In this document: in pieces, positions 41,679-49,838 of the stretch | How positions within the stretch are numbered: position 1 is the stretch's first letter | How the letters are laid out: each line of letters starts with the position of its first letter | Assembly (NCBI GenBank): GCA_031289415.1 | Contig: JAITPN010000023.1 | Coordinates: forward strand, 1 to 64,000 | From: Prevotellaceae bacterium | GTDB lineage: Bacteria; Bacteroidota; Bacteroidia; Bacteroidales; UBA932 | Direction of reading: 5' to 3' | DNA length: 64,000 nucleotides | Program-made: the position numbers and the translations under genes | The notes under the pieces: model-generated | Told to the model about the DNA's origin: nothing | Database searches by the model: none | The model's input: the letters and a program-made list of their open reading frames with translations, nothing else

Positions 41679-43664
41679 TTATTCGGCTTTCAACCATATA
41701 GCCGCGCCGCCGCCGGAAGCCAACGTTAAGTCTATAACGGAATCGGCATTTATTTCCTTTTCTTCAATGATTACAGGATACGGATTGGTTTCCCAATTGG
41801 CGTCGGGCGCATCTTTGAAAATTTTTGCCGTATATTTTTTATTCGGGTCAAGGAATGAAAAATCAACCTGTATGTCGCGCCCTATTTCATTGGTGATAGC
41901 GCCTACAAACCAATCGGTAGAATGGCGGTCTTTGCGGGCGGTAACCACATAGTCGCCTATTTTTCCGTCTTTTATAATGGTCGTATCCCAATCTACAGGC
42001 ACTATGCGGATAAATTCAAATTCAGGTTTGCCTTCATAATTTTCAGGCATATCCGACACCATTTGCAGCGGACTGTACAAGACTACGTACAACGCCAGTT
42101 GCTTGGCAAGCGTACTGTTCACGCGGGTTTTTTCAGGTCCCATATTCGTCAGTTTAAACGTGCCGAACGTGAAATCGGCAGGTCCGGCAAGGATGCGCGT
42201 AAACGGCAATACCGTAGTATGTTCCGGCGGATTGCTCGAATTGTATGCGTCCCATTCCTGTCCACGAATACCTTCCTGTGTCATCAAGTTCGGATAGGTG
42301 CGTTGCAATCCGGTAGGCATCACCGGCTCGTGGTTGTCAATCATAATTTGATAGCGGGCGGCGGTTTCAATAGCCTTGCGGTAGTGGCGTACGCCGTATT
42401 GGCTGCCGTGCCGTTCTTTTTTGTCTAACAAACGGCTCACGTAGCCGGTTTTCACCGCATCAATGCCAAGTTTTTTATAGTAATCGTACGAGGCTTCCAT
42501 TTGCTGTTCGTAGCCTATGGTGTTTGCGCCGGTTTCGTGGTGTCCAATAATTTCTACGCCTTTTTGGGCGGCATAAGCGGCAACTTTAGGCATGTCGAAA
42601 TCGGGATAAGGCGTGGTGAATTTATACAATTCGCCGTTGTTTTGCCATACGCCGTCCCAACCTTCGTTCCATCCTTCAACCAGTACGCCCGGAATATTGT
42701 TGGCGGCAGCGAAATCAATATACCGCATTACGTTTTTAGTCGTTGCGCCGTGTTTAACGCCCTGTCCCCACGTGTATTCGAGAATGTGCATACCCCACCA
42801 TACGCCGATAAATTTCATGGGCTTTATCCACGACGCATCTTCAATTTTGCAAGGCTCGTTGAGGTTAAGCATAATACGCGACGTAGCCAACTGGTTCAAG
42901 TCGTCGGCAATGATAAGGGTGCGCCACGGCGTAGCAAACGGCGTTTCGGCATACACTTTTACGCCGGTCGACCATGGCGTTAAATCGCTTTTCAGCGTAG
43001 TTGTGCCTGCCACAGGATAGACGTTCATTTTGGCGTAATCCGTGAGGTTGGCTTCGTGAATAGCGAGATACCCGCCGTCAGTTTCAATCGTAACAGGGGT
43101 GCTCACCGTATCAAGTTTACTTATAGGCGCTTTGGCATAGATGCCTTCGAAATACTTTACCTTGTACGCCGAAATGCTCCATGCCTCGTAGTCGTCGGGG
43201 AAAGCAAATTCGGTAAGCTCTTCCGTGATTTCAAAATCTTGCAGATTAGGCTGTTCGGGAAACACATAACGGAATCCTATGCCGTCGTTAAACACGCGAA
43301 ATACAATGTTCAGCAAGCGTTGTGCGCCGTTTGTTTCTTGCAGTTCCACCGTGAGTTCGTTATAATGGTTGCGGGCATACCGTTCTTCACCCCACGTTTG
43401 TTCCCACGTTTCGTCGAACGAAGCGCGTTGTACTTTTTTAATTGTAAAATCACCGTTAAACGGCGTTTTGTCATTCAGCAGAAAACCCAGCTGCGAGGGA
43501 TTCACAACAGGCTTGCCGTTTTTCACGACACTATAATACGGTGCGCCGTTTTCAAGCGTAACCTTCACGGTAGTATTGCAGTCGGGCGACGCTACTCTCG
43601 CGCTTTTGCCGCACGAAGTAAATACCACGCCGGCAAGCAACATATAAAAAAATGTTTTTTTCAT
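41679..43664 (-). CDS. GH97 family lipoprotein, inverting alpha-glucosidase (SusB-like) type
   Basis: 661 aa from the ATG at 43664 (MKKTFFYMLLAGVVFTSC, lipobox at Cys18). A frame running up to 43781 crosses the promoter and is rejected. The N-terminal beta-super-sandwich (25-280) is followed by a TIM barrel with WNEGWDG, GHHETG, AVKTGYVSRL and the general-base region IDNHEPVMPTGLQRTYPN. The GYV and HEP blocks match the inverting SusB subgroup rather than retaining alpha-galactosidases, which have an Asp nucleophile in a KVDF-type block. It follows the xyloside locus on the same strand but has its own promoter and terminator. Confidence 0.92.
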   Translation of the reverse strand: MKKTFFYMLLAGVVFTSCGKSARVASPDCNTTVKVTLENGAPYYSVVKNGKPVVNPSQLGFLLNDKTPFNGDFTIKKVQRASFDETWEQTWGEERYARNHYNELTVELQETNGAQRLLNIVFRVFNDGIGFRYVFPEQPNLQDFEITEELTEFAFPDDYEAWSISAYKVKYFEGIYAKAPISKLDTVSTPVTIETDGGYLAIHEANLTDYAKMNVYPVAGTTTLKSDLTPWSTGVKVYAETPFATPWRTLIIADDLNQLATSRIMLNLNEPCKIEDASWIKPMKFIGVWWGMHILEYTWGQGVKHGATTKNVMRYIDFAAANNIPGVLVEGWNEGWDGVWQNNGELYKFTTPYPDFDMPKVAAYAAQKGVEIIGHHETGANTIGYEQQMEASYDYYKKLGIDAVKTGYVSRLLDKKERHGSQYGVRHYRKAIETAARYQIMIDNHEPVMPTGLQRTYPNLMTQEGIRGQEWDAYNSSNPPEHTTVLPFTRILAGPADFTFGTFKLTNMGPEKTRVNSTLAKQLALYVVLYSPLQMVSDMPENYEGKPEFEFIRIVPVDWDTTIIKDGKIGDYVVTARKDRHSTDWFVGAITNEIGRDIQVDFSFLDPNKKYTAKIFKDAPDANWETNPYPVIIEEKEINADSVIDLTLASGGGAAIWLKAE

Positions 43665-43700
43665 AAATGAATTATTTGTATATATTTTTATTAGAAAGTG

Positions 43701-43708
43701 CAAATATA
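43701..43708 (-). promoter_or_regulatory. -7 element for the GH97 gene
   Basis: Reverse strand TATATTTG, 36 nt upstream of the ATG at 43664. Confidence 0.5.
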
Positions 43709-43732
43709 CATATTTTTTTTGAAACAACGGAG

Positions 43733-43810
43733 GTGTGAAATGTAAAGAGTGAAACGTTTTGTCATCCGCAGGTCGCTTCACGCTTTACTCTTCACGCTTT
43801 ACACTTCACA
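43733..43810. repeat. Dispersed heptamer element, two opposed arms
   Basis: Left arm GTGTGAA-ATGTAAA-GAGTGAA-ACG, centre TTTTGTCATCCGCAGGT, right arm CGCTTCA-CGCTTTA-CTCTTCA-CGCTTTA-CACTTCA. The arms are complementary over about 24 nt. It sits between the GH97 promoter and the end of the paralogous lipoprotein gene. Confidence 0.85.
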
Positions 43811-43820
43811 TAAAAAAGCC

Positions 43821-44909
43821 TTAGTCTTGTACGCAACGAACAGGATAAGCATTTGCTTTATTGAGGTTTTCAAGCCAACGTCCTGCTGGATATTCGGTAG
43901 TCGTCGGTCCAATTTCATAGTTGAAGCCAAACCATGCACCACCGCCGTGGGCAAACATACGAACAGCCATCATTTCATTTGCTTTATTAATGTCGCCGTC
44001 GTAATAACCTTGTCCATCTTCAGGTATTTCACCTGACCATTGCGAAGCTGTCCAATAGCGGGTAGCGTTACCTTTTTCATCAGAACGTTCCTTCGGTACA
44101 TAATTACCTTTCGTGTCGCCATAAGAGCTAGCCCATTGTTGCACGTGCGGAAAATACACCAAGAAAGTGGAGTTTTTATCGCCTGCATAAAGATCTTCTT
44201 GAGTAGCTCCTAACAATTTCCCAAGTTCTCCTTCCACGCCGCCGGCAACTTTTAAACTGATAGTAAATTCCCATTCGGTAGGAACGTGCCAGCCTATGGG
44301 GCAGGGATCGTTGTCTTTTGACCAATTGCCGGGACCAGGAAAAGAATCATCCCAGTCAGCAGGAGCAGCTTCGTTATCATCTTGCACGTTTGTCGGAGGA
44401 TCGTAGTACGTTTTCGAGTTGAATTTGTACACTTTACCGGTGGCATCAATATCTTCCGCAAATTTACCCGGTTCGTCCACGTTGCGGGTTGCCCATTTTA
44501 CTATGGGTGGACACATATCACAAGGAGGTGTGTATACGGCAATTTGGTTTACGGTAATTGTTTTGGTTACCGTACCGGCTGTCACTATAAATTCAGTCGT
44601 GCGGTCGTCAACATTTTCGGATAATGGTTCTACCGCAACGTTTACGGTAGCCGTTCCCGTACCCGACATGGGGTCAAGCGTTACCCATACAGCATTATTG
44701 ATACCGGTAATCACCCAGTTGGTATTACTGTTGACCGTAACAGTACCCGAACCACCGGAAAGCTCAAACGATACTATTCCGTTCGGCGGGGTCAACGAAA
44801 GCGTCGGCTCAACTCCATCATTTTCATCAACCACACAGGCTACAAATGCAAAGCCTGCTACTACACTTGCCATAGCAAGTAATAAAATTCTGGTTGTTTT
44901 CATATTCAT
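43821..44909 (-). CDS. BACON plus 'major paralogous domain' (FISUMP) lipoprotein, copy 1
   Basis: A 362-aa protein with lipobox AFVAC (Cys25). One BACON domain (38-125: VNSNTNWVITGINNAVWVTLDPMSGTGTATVNV) is followed by a Fibrobacter succinogenes major paralogous domain (about 138-362) with WATRNVDEPGKFA, YKFNSKTYYDPP, NDPCPIGWHVPTEWEF, YWTASQWSGE and a final AYPVRCVQD. Probably surface-exposed, function unknown. The protein at 45562 is a close paralogue. In this copy a CDMCPP insertion replaces the GHLVGG stretch before WATRNV. Confidence 0.88.
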   Translation of the reverse strand: MNMKTTRILLLAMASVVAGFAFVACVVDENDGVEPTLSLTPPNGIVSFELSGGSGTVTVNSNTNWVITGINNAVWVTLDPMSGTGTATVNVAVEPLSENVDDRTTEFIVTAGTVTKTITVNQIAVYTPPCDMCPPIVKWATRNVDEPGKFAEDIDATGKVYKFNSKTYYDPPTNVQDDNEAAPADWDDSFPGPGNWSKDNDPCPIGWHVPTEWEFTISLKVAGGVEGELGKLLGATQEDLYAGDKNSTFLVYFPHVQQWASSYGDTKGNYVPKERSDEKGNATRYWTASQWSGEIPEDGQGYYDGDINKANEMMAVRMFAHGGGAWFGFNYEIGPTTTEYPAGRWLENLNKANAYPVRCVQD

Positions 44910-44932
44910 TGAAATTTAATTGTTAGGTAATG

Positions 44933-44940
44933 CAAATATA
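44933..44940 (-). promoter_or_regulatory. -7 element for lipoprotein copy 1
   Basis: Reverse strand TATATTTG, 23 nt upstream of the ATG at 44909. Confidence 0.5.
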
Positions 44941-45030
44941 CATATTATTTTCTAACAATGGAGGCTTAATGGACAAAATGATGATGAAAACAGTCAAATT
45001 TTTATTTAATAGTCAAAAACGATGCTATTA

Positions 45031-45070
45031 TACTTAAATTAGTCGCCATACATGGCAACTAATTTAAGTA
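45031..45070. repeat. 40-bp inverted repeat
   Basis: Arms TACTTAAATTAGT and ACTAATTTAAGTA are a perfect 13-bp match, and an inner GCCAT/ATGGC pair extends the stem around an AC loop with one mismatch. There is no T-run on either side, so it is not a typical terminator. It lies in the 652-bp gap 44910-45561, downstream of the pseudogene. Confidence 0.85.
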
Positions 45071-45125
45071 CGTGTATAAACCTGTAATTGTCTGTTAATA
45101 CATTTTTTCGTAAAACATCCGTCGC

Positions 45126-45478
45126 TTATTCAGGCTGATTGAAAATCGTTACGCCGCTTTTTTTGATTTCATTAATGAAAGGGTCTCCTGAGTAAAAATA
45201 TTCGGTAGGATATGTTTTTACATCAATGCGTGCGTAGATATGGCTTTTTTATGCCGACGTATGGAAACATGTCATAGTCGGAAGGCTGTCCTGTAAATTC
45301 ATCGGCTACCAAAGCCACGTCAATATCCGACCATTCGTGCTGTGTACCTTTGGCAAACGAGCCGAACAGTACGACGGTACGCAGGTGAACGCCTTGCGCT
45401 TCTACTTCCCGTGCGTAATTTACGACTATTTCGATTTCAGCGTAAAACGTTTTGCCATCCGGTAATCGCTTTCTCTCT
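45126..45478 (-). pseudogene. Broken MNT-type nucleotidyltransferase
   Basis: The reverse strand encodes a polymerase-beta-like nucleotidyltransferase fragment: IVVNYAREVEAQGVHLRTVVLFGSFAKGTQ..WSDIDVALVADEFTG, with the GS and DxD active-site motifs. The frame then shifts in a run of six A (after PYVGIK) and continues as YARIDVKTYPTEYFYSGDPF..EIKKSGV to the stop at 45126. No in-frame ATG exists; the 5' end runs into GTGAAGC-type heptamer sequence (45470-45505). Removing one A restores the frame. Such proteins are usually antitoxins of HEPN/MNT pairs, but no HEPN partner is visible. The A-run shift could also be a sequencing error. Confidence 0.8.
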
Positions 45479-45503
45479 TTGCTCTTTACGCTTCACACTT
45501 TAC
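45470..45503. repeat. Dispersed heptamer element (single arm)
   Basis: TTTCTCTCTTTGCTC then TTTACGC-TTCACAC-TTTACAT. It occupies the place where the nucleotidyltransferase start codon should be. Confidence 0.7.
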
Positions 45504-45504
45504 A

Positions 45505-45540
45505 TAAAAAAAGCCCCGCCATTTACGGCAGAGCTTTTTA
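45505..45540 (-). terminator. Terminator of lipoprotein copy 2
   Basis: Stem AAAAAGC..GCC / GGC..GCTTTTT with a short loop, just downstream of the stop at 45562. Confidence 0.75.
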
Positions 45541-45561
45541 AATAATTATTTTTAAAAATCC

Positions 45562-46635
45562 TTAGTTTTGTACGCAACGAACAGGATAAGCATTTGCTTT
45601 GTTGAGGTTTTCCAACCAACGTCCTGCTGGAGATTCGTCACTTGACGGACCAACTTCAAAGTTGAAGCCAAACCATGCACCACCACCGTGAGCAAACATA
45701 CGAACACCCATCAGTTCATTTGCTTTACTAATGTCGCCTGTGTAATAACCTTGTCCATCGTCGGGTATTTCGCCTGACCATTGAGAACCCGTCCAGTAGC
45801 GGGTAGCAGCACCTTTTTCGTCAGTACGTTCTTGTGCTTTGTAATTCCCTTGCGCGTCACCATAAGAGCTAGCCCATTGTTGAACATGAGGAAAATACAC
45901 CAAGAAATCGGAAGTTTTGTCGCCTGCTGAGAGGTCTTCTTGAGCAGCTCCTAACAATTTTCCGAGTTCGCCTTCTACACCGCCGGCAACTTTCAAACTG
46001 GTAGTAAATTCCGCTTCAGTAGGAACATGCCATCCTACGGGGCAAGGGTCGTTTTCTTTTGACCAATCGCCAGGACCGGGGTATGCATCAACCCAATCAG
46101 AAGGAGAAGCTTCGCTATCGTTGTTCACGTCTTGCGGAGGATCGTAGTACTTTTTCGTGTTGAATTGGTACACTTTACCGGTAGCATCAGCGTCTGCCGC
46201 AAATTTACCCGGTTCGCCCACGTTGCGGGTTGCCCAAGTAACACCACCTACCAAGTGACCTACTTCTTTTACAGCAGTCTGGTTTACGGTAAACGTTTTG
46301 GTTGCCGTACCGGCTGTAACGGTAAATTCAGCCGAGCGATCGTCAGCGCCTTCAGCTAATGCCGGCACCGTAACATTTACGCTAACCGTTCCACTACCCG
46401 ACGTAGGTTCAAGCGTTACCCATGAAGCATCACCAGAAATAGCCCAGTTGGTGTTGCTGCTAATCGTAACGGTACCTGCACCGCCGGCAACTTCGAACGA
46501 CAATGTTGCCGGTTTCAACGAAAGTTTCGGAATAGGAGGAGCGACTTCGTCCCCGCCGCCACAGGCTACAAATGCAGAGCCTGCTACTACACTTGCCATA
46601 GCAAGTAATAAAATTTTGTTTGTTTTCATACTCAT
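45562..46635 (-). CDS. BACON plus 'major paralogous domain' (FISUMP) lipoprotein, copy 2
   Basis: A 357-aa close paralogue of the protein at 43821 over its whole length. Lipobox AFVAC (Cys25), BACON 36-122 (ISSNTNWAISGDASWVTLEPTSGSGTVSVNV), FISUMP domain 128-357 with WATRNVGEPGKFA, NDPCPVGWHVPTEAEF, YWTGSQWSGE and AYPVRCVQN. Divergence is mostly in the BACON domain and linker. The two genes are in tandem on the same strand around the pseudogene, so a local duplication is likely. Confidence 0.88.
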   Translation of the reverse strand: MSMKTNKILLLAMASVVAGSAFVACGGGDEVAPPIPKLSLKPATLSFEVAGGAGTVTISSNTNWAISGDASWVTLEPTSGSGTVSVNVTVPALAEGADDRSAEFTVTAGTATKTFTVNQTAVKEVGHLVGGVTWATRNVGEPGKFAADADATGKVYQFNTKKYYDPPQDVNNDSEASPSDWVDAYPGPGDWSKENDPCPVGWHVPTEAEFTTSLKVAGGVEGELGKLLGAAQEDLSAGDKTSDFLVYFPHVQQWASSYGDAQGNYKAQERTDEKGAATRYWTGSQWSGEIPDDGQGYYTGDISKANELMGVRMFAHGGGAWFGFNFEVGPSSDESPAGRWLENLNKANAYPVRCVQN

Positions 46636-46686
46636 TTAAATTTAAATTGTTTATAGTTTGTTTTAAAAAATTTATTTATCATTATT

Positions 46687-48711
46687 TTATTTATCAGATG
46701 AGGCGTTGGCGACGGGCCAGAGCGCTCGCCAAAAACGGTCATAGTTTCCTTTTCTTGTTATTTTTCCTGAAGCATCATATTTAGTCCATAAATAAGGTGT
46801 TCCTTCGTCGTTGCCTTTCAGTGCGCCGGTATATTTTCCCCAACGGCAGTCGCAGCGTGTGCGGTTTTTGTCGTAGGCTTTGAACGCGGCGAGGCTTGCG
46901 GTAAGGTCAAAGTCCGGGTATGCAGGTCTTGCGCCGTATTCTCCGGCAAGCCGTTTAATGGTATTCCACATATGGAAGCGCGTACCTACATCGAAACAGA
47001 GATACCACTCGCGCATGGAGGTTTTGCGGCTTGGTCCATACAGTTCGTTGTGCCAAGTATTTGCTTGATAACCTGTTCCATATACCCCGATGTTGTCCGA
47101 TTCGTTGAAGTAAGGCGCTCCGGTAGGCATACCGGTGTAGCCGTCGGCGCCTATAAAGTCTTTCCACACCACCGTGGCGGGGTCTGATTCGTAATCGACA
47201 AACCATTCCAGCCCTGCGGCGTGCGAATTGTCCAAGTCTTGTTTTTTCTGTTCGGTGAGCGTGTTGCCGTCGCCGCTACCGTAGTAGAGGTCGGGCACGT
47301 TGGTTAAGATGTGTCCGGCAAATTCATGCACCGCCCAGTAGTCATAGCTCTGTTCGTCGACGCCCATGCGCGAAAGCGGGTCGGAAGCGTTGCCTGCGTA
47401 GGCGCTGTTTGCCATAAACATCACGCTGATGTTATCCCAACTTGCAGTCTGTGCGTTGTTGGCTTCGGTGCGGTTGCGGTTTACCGCTTCAATGGCGGCA
47501 TTGATAGCGCCAGACCAATCTTCGCTGGAACTGGCGTTATATTTCGTTTTTGTCTTTGTATATGGGGCATAGTTTATACCGCGTTCCTGCGATTCGCTCA
47601 TTAAAATATAAATATCTAAATAGTTTTGCAAATCGCGGATAAGTTCTACTTCAAGGAAGTGTTTTTCGGCAAGCCTTGTAGCCCACATTTCCCACCAGCC
47701 GCCTTTTTTCAGGTCTTGCCGGTCGAATCCATCGCCTACAATCACTACCGGCACACCGTTGCCTACCGTATGTTTGCGTACTATTTTCACGTCGTTGTCG
47801 TTCCAATAATCGCCTGTTTTACCTTGCGTAACGTGGAGACTTTTTGTTTCGCCGTTTGCCGTAAAGGTAATGTTTGCTGCGCGTTCGGCGTTGCTTGTGT
47901 TTTCGGTAGCCGACACTTTCAGCAGTTCCGAGCCTGCGCTGCCGCTTGTTTTTTCAATAGTAAGCCAGTCTGCGTCCAAAGTAGCCGTCCACTCCGTCCC
48001 CGACGATATACGAATGTAGCGGTAAGAGCCTTTATCGGAAAGTTCGAGCGTATCGGTACTTATAATAAAGCGGTCTGTTTTCTTTTGCACCACAGTAATC
48101 AGTTCGTCGCGAAGGTCTGTTTTTATACGGATTGATCCCGTGCGTTCGCCTGAGTCGGTATTTTCTTTAGCTGTAACGGTGGCGCTTGTTTTGCCCACCG
48201 AGCCGTTGCGGGGCGTTATTGACAGCCAGTCTGCCGAACTTTCCGTTGTCCATTTCACCGTGCCGGTAATGATTACTGTTTTTGAAATGCCGCCGATGTT
48301 GTCGGCAAGTGTAAAACTACCCGGACTTACCTTTATTATACTCGGCGTTTGTACAACCGTAACGGTGTCGGTGCGTGCGCCTGACGAAACGAGGACGTAG
48401 CCTATCCGCACGTCGGTTTCATCGGTGTTGGCTGTTAACGACATATTTATTTTGGTTTCGCCTGTACCGGATGTAGGGTCAATGCTAATCCATTCGCAGG
48501 TTTCGCAGACGGCAATGCTCCAAGCCCCCGTTCCCGAAACCGTAAACGAGGTGTCTTGTGCATTATCATACAAATCGAAGAACGAAACGCTTACGTTGGA
48601 ATCACCGGAAGTCGTTTGCTGTTTTTCTTCGTTTTCGCACGACACGCACATGCTTAAAAAGCAAATTACCATGCTCGTACAACCTATATGAAAGTATGCC
48701 TTCATCAACAA
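46687..48711 (-). CDS. BACON-repeat lipoprotein with M64 metallopeptidase domain, second copy
   Basis: A 674-aa protein with lipobox MCVSC (Cys25). Three BACON domains (about 40-122, 125-210, 215-298) precede an M64-like domain starting VRKHTVGNGVPVVIVGDGFDRQDL. The zinc motif is HEFAGHILTNVPDLY (462-476). Domain order equals that of 33809-35953, but sequence identity looks modest outside the zinc region, so this is an old paralogue. Probably a surface protease. It has a TATCTTTG promoter. Confidence 0.88.
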   Translation of the reverse strand: MLMKAYFHIGCTSMVICFLSMCVSCENEEKQQTTSGDSNVSVSFFDLYDNAQDTSFTVSGTGAWSIAVCETCEWISIDPTSGTGETKINMSLTANTDETDVRIGYVLVSSGARTDTVTVVQTPSIIKVSPGSFTLADNIGGISKTVIITGTVKWTTESSADWLSITPRNGSVGKTSATVTAKENTDSGERTGSIRIKTDLRDELITVVQKKTDRFIISTDTLELSDKGSYRYIRISSGTEWTATLDADWLTIEKTSGSAGSELLKVSATENTSNAERAANITFTANGETKSLHVTQGKTGDYWNDNDVKIVRKHTVGNGVPVVIVGDGFDRQDLKKGGWWEMWATRLAEKHFLEVELIRDLQNYLDIYILMSESQERGINYAPYTKTKTKYNASSSEDWSGAINAAIEAVNRNRTEANNAQTASWDNISVMFMANSAYAGNASDPLSRMGVDEQSYDYWAVHEFAGHILTNVPDLYYGSGDGNTLTEQKKQDLDNSHAAGLEWFVDYESDPATVVWKDFIGADGYTGMPTGAPYFNESDNIGVYGTGYQANTWHNELYGPSRKTSMREWYLCFDVGTRFHMWNTIKRLAGEYGARPAYPDFDLTASLAAFKAYDKNRTRCDCRWGKYTGALKGNDEGTPYLWTKYDASGKITRKGNYDRFWRALWPVANASSDK

Positions 48712-48755
48712 AATTAATAAATCCTTAATATAATTTAACTTAAAATTCAGGATAC

Positions 48756-48763
48756 AAAGATAA
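48756..48763 (-). promoter_or_regulatory. -7 element for the second M64 lipoprotein
   Basis: Reverse strand TATCTTTG, 44 nt before the ATG at 48711. Confidence 0.55.
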
Positions 48764-49011
48764 TTATTTTTTTAATACCAAACATCTTTTTTGCGCATTT
48801 TTTTTGCATTTTTTCTCTATTAACGTATTTATTTATGTGAAACTAATTACATAAAACATTAATTATACGTATATTATTATAATACTTAACGTATATTTAT
48901 GTGAAAATAAAAAACGACATATTTTTTCATATTTTTTTTATCCGACCCTATTTTTTGTGCTTTTTTAATACTAATTTTCCATTACATTAATCGTGGTGAA
49001 AAAAAAGTTTT
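48764..49011. other. AT-rich gene-free stretch with short direct and inverted repeats
   Basis: No ORF with features. TTAACGTAT..TTTATGTGAAA occurs twice (near 48823 and 48888), and TTTATGT/ACATAAA form an inverted pair (near 48832-48856). It lies between divergent promoters and may contain operator sites, but nothing specific is recognised. Confidence 0.4.
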
Positions 49012-49043
49012 TACTCTTCACGCCTAACACTTCACGCTTCACT
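49012..49043. repeat. Dispersed heptamer element (single arm)
   Basis: TACTCTTCACGCCTAACACT then TCACGCTTCACTT; the same heptamer family, just upstream of the tmk promoter. Confidence 0.7.
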
Positions 49044-49078
49044 TAAAAAAGAATGTTTGACGATTAAGAGAAAAAGCG

Positions 49079-49086
49079 TATCTTTG
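49079..49086 (+). promoter_or_regulatory. -7 element for tmk
   Basis: TATCTTTG, 23 nt before the ATG at 49110. Confidence 0.6.
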
Positions 49087-49109
49087 CATATATATTATTC
49101 ATTTTTGTC

Positions 49110-49781
49110 ATGTTTATTGTATTGGAAGGATTAGACGGCGCAGGGAAATCAACACAGTTGCAATTGTTGTGCAAGTTTTTTACTGACGCAGGCAAGCGCA
49201 CGAAAATTTTGCATTTTCCGCGTTTTGATGCGCCGGTGTTTGGCGAATTGATTGCCAAATTCCTGCGGGGCGATTTGGGTGAACTTCATACGGTGAATCC
49301 TTACGTAACGGCTTTGCTCTATGCCGGCGACCGCCGCGACGCCGCCGTGCAATTACGCGAGTGGCTGTCGGCAGGCTATGTGGCGCTGATTGACCGCTAT
49401 GTGTATTCAAACATCGGCTACCAATGCGCCAAACTGCACAATCCCGAAGAAAAACAAGCGTTGCGCGAATGGATCCTGCAAATGGAATATGGACACTTCG
49501 GTATTCCGAAACCCGATTTGACGCTGTTTCTTGACGTGCCGCTCGGTCATGTGGAGCAAAAATTAGAGGCACAGCGCGACGGCAACGACCGCGCTTACCT
49601 GCAAGGAAAGAAAGACATCCACGAAGCAAGCCTCAGCTTGCAGGAACAGGTGCGTCGCGTGTATCTCGAACAACCGGCGCTCGACCACACGTTCCGCGTG
49701 ATTGACTGCGGAAGTCAAGGAAACATGCTGCCGCCCGAAATAATTTTTGAAAAAATTAAATCGCAAATACACATTATATAA
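49110..49781 (+). CDS. tmk: Thymidylate kinase
   Basis: A 223-aa P-loop kinase converting dTMP to dTDP. P-loop EGLDGAGKSTQLQLL (6-20), phosphate/dTMP-binding FPRFDAP, LYAGDRRDAA, and the DR(Y/H) motif LIDRYVYSNIGYQ. The late region around LEAQRDGNDRAYLQGKKDIHE is the lid. Length is slightly longer than typical (about 210 aa). Confidence 0.95.
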   Translation: MFIVLEGLDGAGKSTQLQLLCKFFTDAGKRTKILHFPRFDAPVFGELIAKFLRGDLGELHTVNPYVTALLYAGDRRDAAVQLREWLSAGYVALIDRYVYSNIGYQCAKLHNPEEKQALREWILQMEYGHFGIPKPDLTLFLDVPLGHVEQKLEAQRDGNDRAYLQGKKDIHEASLSLQEQVRRVYLEQPALDHTFRVIDCGSQGNMLPPEIIFEKIKSQIHII

Positions 49782-49838
49782 TATGGTCAGCACACCGATA
49801 ATTTTGATTTTTGAAAATATATTAATTTTTAACTACGT

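Noticed and set aside
44910-45030. Phase-variable leader before lipoprotein copy 1
   Set aside because: It has a plain promoter and a 23-nt leader, with no C-tract or 21-bp array. Copy 2 likewise lacks the cassette.
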